17,737 nt of DNA from positions 1 to 17,737 of the forward strand of contig JADGJH010000506.1 in assembly GCA_027596945.1 (NCBI GenBank). Direction: 5' to 3'. The position numbers and the translations under genes are program-made. The stretch's first letter is position 1. Each line of letters starts with the position of its first letter. The notes beneath the pieces were generated by a model. The model made no database searches. It was given only the letters and a program-made list of their open reading frames with translations, and was not told the origin of the DNA. This document shows positions 12,384-17,737 of the stretch, in pieces. Origin of the DNA: Physocladia obscura. Taxonomy: Eukaryota > Chytridiomycota > Chytridiomycetes > Chytridiales > Chytriomycetaceae.

Positions 12384-12635
12384 ATAACAATTTGATTTTA
12401 CCGCTTTTTTATTTCTTTCATTGTTTTTGTTTTGTTGGAGAAAAAGTAAACCCATCAATTATTTTAAATTTTGAACATTTAAATCATTTGCATTAATTTT
12501 TCGTCACTAATGACGAGAATTGTTCCCCATAATTTAATTACAAATCAAACAAAAAAATACAAAACAACAAAGAAAAATTAACAAAAAAAAAATAAAAACA
12601 AGCCAAAGAAAAACACTTGATTATTGGCATTTAAG
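12384..12635 (+). promoter_or_regulatory. upstream region of DHA2 transporter gene
   Basis: These 252 bp between two genes on the same strand are very AT-rich, with long A-runs at about 12549-12600 that resemble nucleosome-depleting poly(dA:dT) tracts. They contain the symmetric site at 12501-12516. Confidence 0.5.
12501..12516. promoter_or_regulatory. palindromic TCGTCA/TGACGA half-sites
   Basis: TCGTCA and TGACGA are exact reverse complements around CTAA, about 120 bp upstream of the DHA2 transporter ATG. TGACG is the half-site of CRE/ATF-type bZIP factors, though the 4-bp spacing is not the classic one. Regulatory use is inference. Confidence 0.35.
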
Positions 12636-14532
12636 ATGGGATCCGATAAAACCGCAGCAGAAACTCGTCAAAATTTTGACGCAGAACTGGAAGCAACAAG
12701 TGACGCACAAATTAACAGCCAGTCAAATACCACCTCACAGTCACTGGACGCAATACAACTCGTTGTCAACGATGACGTTGATTTAAAGTTTACCGAAGTG
12801 CGGGTGGAGCTTGGAAAGATTCAGTTTATCTGTGTGCTTCTATCGCTGATATTGGGTGGGGTTTTTCTTCATGTTTTGTAATCGGTTCGAATGATCTTTG
12901 AACAAAAAAAAATAAATAAAAAATAAAAAGGACTATTGCTGGCAAGTCTCGACCAAACTATTGTGACTACAGCTTTAAAAAGCATCGTGACTGATCTCGG
13001 CCAGGAGCAATTAAACTCATGGATTGGTTCGGCATATATGATGACATCCTGCGTTTTTTGTAGTCTTTATGGAAAATTCTCGGACGTGTTTGGCCGAAAG
13101 CTGGTATTTCTTACTGCTATAATCGTTTTTGAAATTGGCTCGCTCGTTTGCGGCCTTGCGTCATCTATGGCTATGTTGATTGTTGGGCGGGCAATTGCTG
13201 GAGCTGGCGGTGGAGGAATTTTGAGTTTGGCTATGATTATTCTCAGTGATATTGTCAGTATTCAAGATAGAGGTGAGAACGCTTTCAGATGGTATATTAG
13301 ATTGCAGACTTCAGCTGACTTTTATGAAAAAGGAAAATATCAAGGATTTTTTGGAGCAACATACGCAGTTGCAGCAGTAATGGGTCCGCTGGTTGGAGGA
13401 GTATTTGTTGATCAGGCAACTTGGCGTTGGTGCTTTTTTATAAATCTTCCGGTATGATACAAATCCACAAATTTATAATATTTGACATTATTTTCAGGTT
13501 GGAGCAATCACAGTTATTGTCATAATATTTTTCCTGAATTTTCCGTCAACAGACGGATCTTTGAAAGAAAAGATACATCGTATTGACTTTCTCGGAAGTT
13601 CCATTTTAGCGGTTGCAATTGTGCTCCTGCTGATTCCAATACAATTGGGTGGAAATGATTGGCCTTGGAGCTCACCGCAAACAATAACCTGTTTTATCCT
13701 GTCTGCTTTTGCAACGGTTATGTTCGTATACGTGGAAGGAAAAGTAGTTGAGCCGATTGTACCGCACGCGTTATTTGAAACCACGACAGTTTCTGCATTA
13801 CTATTCATGGCGTTTTTTACTGGAGCCGGATTTTTTGCAAGCGTTTATTACAACGCGCTTTTTTTCCAAATCGCACAAGGATATTCGGCTATTGACGCAG
13901 GCGTCCAAGCGATACCATTCCAAATCGGAGTATGTTTACTGTCAATCACAAGTGGACTTATAGTCACCCGAACAGGCCAGTACAAATTTTTCTTTTTTGT
14001 GGGACCAGTAGTGAACTTGATTGGAGTCGGGTTGATGGCAACCATGAATCAATCCACAACTGTTGAGCGAAAAATCGTATATCTGTTTATTGCGGGTGTT
14101 GGAACGGGTCCGTTGAATCAAATGACGGCATTGGCACTGCAAGCGAGCGTTGATAGTAAATATATTGCAATCGTTACGTCAATTCAAAGGACTTTTCAAC
14201 AGCTTGGAGGATCTATTGGTCTTTCTATAATTGGAAATATTCTCAACGTGCAATTGAACTCTCGAATCTCGGATGCGACACGGACAGCGATTGAAAATAC
14301 GATTCCTGCGGCAGATGCTATGGATCCCGTCAGTGCGATTCAGTACTTGCAAGACTACTTGCCAATGTCGCCAATATTGAGTGAATTAGTTGATGCTTTT
14401 GTGGCTTCGTATCAGGTGTCTTATTTCTCGGTTTTGGTGTTTCCGGCGGTTGTGTTTTTTGCAGCGTTTTTTGTCACGCAGTATGAAGTCAAGAGGCATG
14501 CACCGCGAAGTAATCAGCGAGTAAAAAAATAA
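12636..14532 (+). CDS. MFS drug transporter, DHA2 family (14 membrane segments)
   Basis: Four exons: 12636-12855, 12931-13272, 13333-13451 and 13498-14532, summing to 1716 nt (571 residues). A hydrophilic N-terminus of about 60 residues precedes the first segment. LASLDQTIVTTAL (77-89) is the hallmark of DHA2 multidrug:H+ antiporters. GKFSDVFGRK (121-130) is MFS motif A, and GRAIAGAGGGGILSL is the Gly-rich motif of segment 4. DRGKYQGFFGATYAVAAVMGPLVGG follows after splicing, and RTFQQLGGSIGLSIIGNILN lies near the C-terminus. The length and a further run of hydrophobic segments fit the 14-segment family, which exports toxic compounds, azoles or amino acids across plasma or vacuolar membranes; the substrate cannot be read from sequence. 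The start is the ATG at 12636, with poly-A sequence upstream. The second intron (13273-13332, 60 nt) is in frame and stop-free; it is called because the family has none of its 20 residues. Confidence 0.92.
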
Positions 14533-14574
14533 ATTATTTGCATCATCTAATATTTGCTTTTATTTGAATTAATA
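14533..14574. other. 42-bp convergent gap between stop codons
   Basis: The DHA2 transporter and the minus-strand thioredoxin-fold gene end 42 bp apart, so their 3' UTRs almost certainly overlap. The gap is AT-rich with no clear hairpin. Confidence 0.5.
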
Positions 14575-15168
14575 TTAAGGCTGACTTGGAGTCGAAAATG
14601 CCACTGTTTCATTTGTCCAAAATTCTCTGTCAAGCCCTGAAATGTCTTTCTCGGAATCAAAGTTTGTATCGCGGCCTTCAAGATGATACAAAGACTTCAC
14701 CCTGGAATACCCATCATTAGTTAAAAGGTTTCCGCTATGCCGGTCAAAGACCAGAAGCGCAGGAAACTCAATACAATGATCCCCGAGCAAATCCCGAAGA
14801 GGAACTAACTCTTCCACAGAATCTCTCCCATCACTTAGATTGAATAATTTCTTACCACCACTCATAAATTGCTGGAATCCGTCATCTTGGTACGGAATCT
14901 CCACGAATGAATGGTTCAAGACAACAACGGAGAAATTATTACGATTTTGTCCGTGGAGGTGTGATAGGAGCGATGAGAAGCGGACACAGTATTTGCACCA
15001 CCCTTTGGAAACAAAAATTATCACTGTTTCAGCCAAGTCGTTGAGCGAGACTGAGGCTTGTTTCTCGTCTGTTAGATTGAGCCAGTCGAAGGAATGTAAG
15101 TTGAGCTGCGGATGTTTGAATGCTGCGCAATGGGACCCGTTGCAGATGTAGTTTTGTTCGTTCGACAT
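14575..15168 (-). CDS. thioredoxin-fold (nucleoredoxin-like) protein
   Basis: An intronless minus-strand gene of 197 residues from the ATG at 15168. VIIFVSKGWCKYCVRF carries a WCxxC active site (W57, C58, C61) after a hydrophobic strand, as in thioredoxin and nucleoredoxin. Further on, CIEFPALLVFDRHSGNLLTNDG supplies the expected cis-proline strand and the following hairpin. The insert between them is longer than in classical thioredoxin, closer to nucleoredoxin/tryparedoxin. An extra cysteine pair (C9, C14) lies in the N-terminal 20 residues. It probably catalyses dithiol-disulfide exchange in the cytosol or nucleus. The frame is open up to 15315 and would add 49 residues with a hydrophobic stretch (MIALIFVFRIKFLISIS); I prefer 15168 because the context ACAATGTCG is good and the upstream part is AT-rich and unlike the family. 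A membrane-anchored form is the alternative. Confidence 0.75.
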   Translation of the reverse strand: MSNEQNYICNGSHCAAFKHPQLNLHSFDWLNLTDEKQASVSLNDLAETVIIFVSKGWCKYCVRFSSLLSHLHGQNRNNFSVVVLNHSFVEIPYQDDGFQQFMSGGKKLFNLSDGRDSVEELVPLRDLLGDHCIEFPALLVFDRHSGNLLTNDGYSRVKSLYHLEGRDTNFDSEKDISGLDREFWTNETVAFSTPSQP

Positions 15169-15315
15169 TGTTGAGTGTTGTGTGATGTTTTCTACTGCTT
15201 TTGGGGAGGGCAAGCATTGTTTTAAGTGATCAAGTGTATTCGAAATACTGATTAGAAATTTTATTCGAAATACAAAAATTAACGCGATCATACCATATTC
15301 ATCAATTATGACCAT

Positions 15316-15900
15316 ACTTTTTTCCCTTGATTAAATACATTTCTCTTTGACTCATTTAATAATTCGCCAAACTTTCTTTTCAGATTAGAATTTGTTGCTT
15401 GCTTGCTAAAAAATTCGAAAGCCCAGTAATAGTTGCAAAAGCCAAAATAAACAATTACAGTGATTGATTTTATGTGGTTTAAAAAAAAGAAAGACAGAAA
15501 GAACCAATCAGAGTAAAGCAAAGAAGATTCCGGAAACCTGGAAGGTGAAAGTCAAAGTCGATTTTAAATCAAGAAATAAAATCGATTTGGTACAAGGTGA
15601 GAACAACGATAACTTTTTCTCGCATTCCACCAGCCACTTTTGCACCCTTTTTTTTTCATATCCACCAATTGAACTCAATGCTTCGCCATAATTCCTTTCA
15701 ATCTCAGTTTGACCACTTTTTTTTATTACACCGCTAGAGCACATGACTTTGTCCATCACCAGTGGGACATATGGCTTTATTTCGCACAATTATAATGCAT
15801 GAAACAGGCAGTTGTTGCAATGCCCCTTTAATACCACGTACATCATGAAAAAAAAACTGGAAGATAGTTCACTTGTGCTGCTGTTATTGGCATAGTGGAT
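15316..15900. other. intergenic stretch without a supported gene
   Basis: I see no recognisable gene. A minus-strand frame from about 15789 to 15600 reads GQTEIERNYGEALSSIGGYE and is Lys/Glu-rich, with a stop just upstream and no ATG at its head. On the plus strand KVKVKVDFKSRNKIDLVQG (about 15545-15598) ends at a GTGAG that could be a splice donor. Neither has a family match I know, so both are left as unassigned. Confidence 0.35.
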
Positions 15901-16197
15901 ATGGAATTTGGAAATGATGGGATAGAGGGCAGAAAAGGAGAGGTTACGGAAAAACGAGCAACGGTGGAGACATATGAAAGGTTGTTAGGGCTGTAAAGCT
16001 TCAGGTTTTAGCTCTGCGTCTGGAGCGATACAAGGAATGCTTGTCGAAATCCACATCGATCAGAACGAATTGAAGTTGAAGGCAGAATTGGTTCTGGCTA
16101 ATTTGCTGCGGAATCGATGAAGGAAGTTGCAGAATTGCTATAGCAGAAGCAGCAAAAGTTGTGAAAGTCGTGGACTGGCAAGACTAAGTATTCACAT
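15901..16197 (+). pseudogene. multi-frame remnant of a helical (coiled-coil-like) protein
   Basis: Charged, helix-forming segments follow one another on the plus strand but in shifting frames, each cut by a stop. Examples are EVTEKRATVETYERLLGL (ends 15993), VKLQVLALRLERYKECLSKS (about 15993-16052), NELKLKAELVLANLL (about 16062-16106), AESMKEVAELL (about 16109-16142) and AEAAKVVKVVDWQD (ends 16194). Together they read like one Leu/Lys/Glu-rich protein broken by several indels and stops. No family is recognisable. The alternative is chance open stretches, made less likely by the consistent composition and order. Confidence 0.4.
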
Positions 16198-16458
16198 GAG
16201 ATCCTTTGAATCAAACCTCAAATCTATACTGCGGCTAAAAAGTTAGGAATCTCTAATCGACTAGCTTCTTAAATTGTGTATTAACGCAATTAGCCAAAAA
16301 ATACGTCGTTTTTAACAGTTTGCTGAATGACAAAATTCTGGGTTTGGTGTAGGTACACTCAGCACTATTACTGCTTATAAACATGTGGATTCAACCAAGA
16401 ATATTGTGGATGGACATAAAACTGCTGTTCTTTCAAATAGTGGTGGAAAAAATCCTTG

Positions 16459-16739
16459 TTAAATGGCAGAATCAGGTTGATTATAATGGATATGGGTATG
16501 ATCATGATGGTTACGGACATAATTATGATAGATATGGCCATAATAATGAGAAATAGGAAAATAGCCGTTGTCAATCGTCATATGGACAATCTCCTGAAAA
16601 AAACGAAGTTTAGCTTGATCGAAAGGGTTTTTTAGTATACCGTAATAATTCATCCATTCATCCATTTTCGCACGATGTGCTCTGCAATAAACTTTTCAAT
16701 ATCTGTATTTTTGTTCTTAATGAAGTTTTTAGACGTCCA
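16459..16739 (-). pseudogene. minus-strand coding fragment of unknown family
   Basis: On the minus strand one frame reads WTSKNFIKNKNTDIEKFIAE and then HIVRKWM from 16739 to about 16655. A one-base shift leads into NPFDQAKLRFFQEIVHMTID (about 16620-16565), continuing to a stop near 16459 through a His/Tyr-rich stretch. The two segments have normal amino-acid balance and look like one exon with a single indel, or two exons. There is no start codon or splice context I trust, and I do not recognise the family. Confidence 0.35.
16482..16544 (+). repeat. three 21-bp repeats encoding Gly/Tyr/His heptads
   Basis: Three consecutive 21-bp units read GYGYDHD, GYGHNYD and RYGHNNE on the plus strand, followed by Lys and a stop. 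Several differences between units are synonymous (GGA/GGT, TAT/TAC, GGG/GGA/GGC), which suggests the repeat once evolved as coding sequence in this frame. An upstream stretch in another frame (about 16340-16461, including AYKHVDSTKNIVDGHKT) may belong to the same broken gene. Confidence 0.5.
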
Positions 16740-16807
16740 AGTAAGGCAAAGCCCAAATTTTTAATCAAAAAGGATTTGAGTTCAATTCTACAAAAACACA
16801 ATCCCAA

Positions 16808-17212
16808 ATGGCTGCCACAGCCGAAACAAAACCTGAACTGATTTCAACAGCAACAGCACCAATAATGACATCATCAGCAACCCTACCATCACCAACTTTA
16901 TCGCCTGTATTTCCAACATCAATAGTATTCTCCAAAAACAACAAATTTATCGACGAGAAATATCCAGTGTTTTTGACTTTTTAAGTTGAACTGGTTTTCG
17001 ACGAAGATGGGAATGTTTTTATTTCCACCCAAGAACTGAGACATGTGATGGCATCCATGGGAAAAAATTTGTCAGATGGTGATATTGCAGCAATGCTGAA
17101 TGATTATGACGTGAATGGAGGTTTGGAGTGATATTTTGATGAACTGGATTTTTTCTTGAACAAAGACGGACAAATTGATTATAATGAATTCTTGGCAATG
17201 ATGGCGAAATGA
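16808..17212 (+). pseudogene. calmodulin-like EF-hand gene with an early stop
   Basis: The C-terminal part is clearly calmodulin-like. VFDEDGNVFISTQELRHVMA is one EF-hand with ligands D, D, N, S and E in place, and ASMGKNLSDGDIAAML is the linker helix. After removing a 45-nt GT-AG intron (17121-17165), DVNGDGQIDYNEFLAMMAK forms an intact last EF-hand. The intron removes an apparent in-frame TGA. Upstream, from ATG 16808, the frame encodes a Thr/Ala/Ser/Pro-rich stretch and a weak EF-hand-like KFIDEKYPVFLTF. It then meets TAA at 16982-16984, directly before VELVFDEDG. No intron that removes this stop has compatible phase. So the gene looks truncated or disabled: it keeps one EF pair where calmodulin (149 residues) has two. 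A missed upstream exon is the alternative. Confidence 0.7.
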
Positions 17213-17638
17213 TTGCAGCAGCAAAATAGCAAATTTCTTGTCTTCTCTGTGATATACATTTTTTTTCTCTGATTTTTTTCTCTGCTTTTTTTTTTTTTTT
17301 ATATAAAAAATGAAGGAAAAGAAAAAAAAAGGTTTAAAAATTGCAATAATATTGCAGACTTTTGCACCAAATGTATAAAGGAGGAGAAAGGTGTCTTTCC
17401 GAAAGTTTCCTTCTGAGTTTTCTCTTAGCACTGAATGTGCTACAAATCAAGCTGGCACCAAGTATCAAGAACATCAGAAAGCAAAAAAATGCAAAAACAA
17501 AGCCCCATATCACTGTGGAAGGAGATACAATCGACCAGGTTGCAGAGAAAATATTGGAAACAGTCAAAAATAAATTAAACAGCAGTTCTTAGGGTGAGCA
17601 ATACTCAATTCATTGAGCTCATAAAAGGGGGCAAGAAT
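17213..17638. other. low-complexity interval, possible small reading frame
   Basis: T- and A-rich runs fill 17255-17340. After them a plus-strand frame (17362-17592) ends with TVEGDTIDQVAEKILETVKN and then KLNSSS and a stop. This tail looks protein-like, but the upstream part is hydrophobic low-complexity sequence. It matches no family I know and an overlapping frame is also open. I do not call a gene. Confidence 0.3.
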
Positions 17639-17710
17639 TATTGAATCCTGCGAAAATGAATTCACTTAAACTTGTGCAATTGAGCACAATAAATTATCCT
17701 CGAAATCTGA
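17639..17710 (+). repeat. diverged arm of the same inverted-repeat family
   Basis: TTGAATCCTG at 17641 begins a stretch that aligns with the arm at 1531-1607. Shared blocks include TTGAATCCTG, ATTCACTT.AACT, GTG.A.TTG..CACA.TAAA and a late AAATCT, at roughly 70-75% identity with small indels. The orientation matches the left arm, so the rest of this copy, if present, should lie to the right of the window. Confidence 0.6.
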
Positions 17711-17737
17711 ACAGAGTGAAGAATGAGAGTTCTACAC

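Noticed and set aside
17127..17132. In-frame TGA in the calmodulin-like gene as stop-codon readthrough or recoding
   Set aside because: A phase-consistent 45-nt GT-AG intron (17121-17165) removes it and restores a perfect EF-hand, so recoding is not needed.

Overview
The window is nuclear DNA from a fungus. Genes are interrupted by many short introns (about 45-163 nt, almost all GT-AG). The proteins are eukaryotic and fungal in type: an AP-1-like bZIP factor, sorting nexin Snx3/Grd19, a Polo kinase with a polo-box domain, an HXT-type sugar porter and a 14-segment DHA2 drug transporter. The AT-rich, compact, intron-dense style with runs of A and T fits an early-diverging, chytrid-like fungus. 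That placement is inference; the sequence alone does not fix the species.

Positions 1-4300 and about 15320-17737 are gene-poor and carry decayed sequence. The left flank holds a small hairpin element with 77-bp terminal inverted repeats (1531-1823) and a broken Tc1/mariner-like transposase on the minus strand (about 3215-4271) next to the bZIP gene. The right flank holds multi-frame remnants of a helical protein, a 21-bp repeat encoding Gly/Tyr/His heptads, a minus-strand fragment, a calmodulin-like gene with an early stop, and at the far right end a diverged arm of the same repeat family as the hairpin element.

The core, 4352-15168, is compact. The bZIP gene (4352-5878, +) converges on snx3 (6973-6119, -). 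Snx3 is made of seven small exons and is easy to miss because no single open frame shows it. Snx3 and the 14-exon Polo kinase gene (7021-10371, +) diverge, with only 47 bp between their start codons. Then come the intronless hexose transporter (10854-12383, +), the four-exon DHA2 transporter (12636-14532, +) and, converging on it, a small thioredoxin-fold protein (15168-14575, -).

The genes look like ordinary housekeeping and environmental-response functions (endosome recycling, mitosis, sugar uptake, drug efflux, redox) and not one dedicated pathway. A speculative link is that the promoters of both transporters contain palindromic TGACTCA- or TGACG-type half-sites of the kind bZIP proteins bind. 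All three multi-exon models from start to stop (bZIP, plk, DHA2) and snx3 sum to exact multiples of three after splicing, which supports the intron calls. I did not see a convincing previously undescribed system. The most noteworthy items are the hidden snx3 model and its tiny divergent promoter, a GC-AG intron in the kinase, three stop-free 3n introns, the inverted-repeat family, and palindromes in the sugar transporter promoter.
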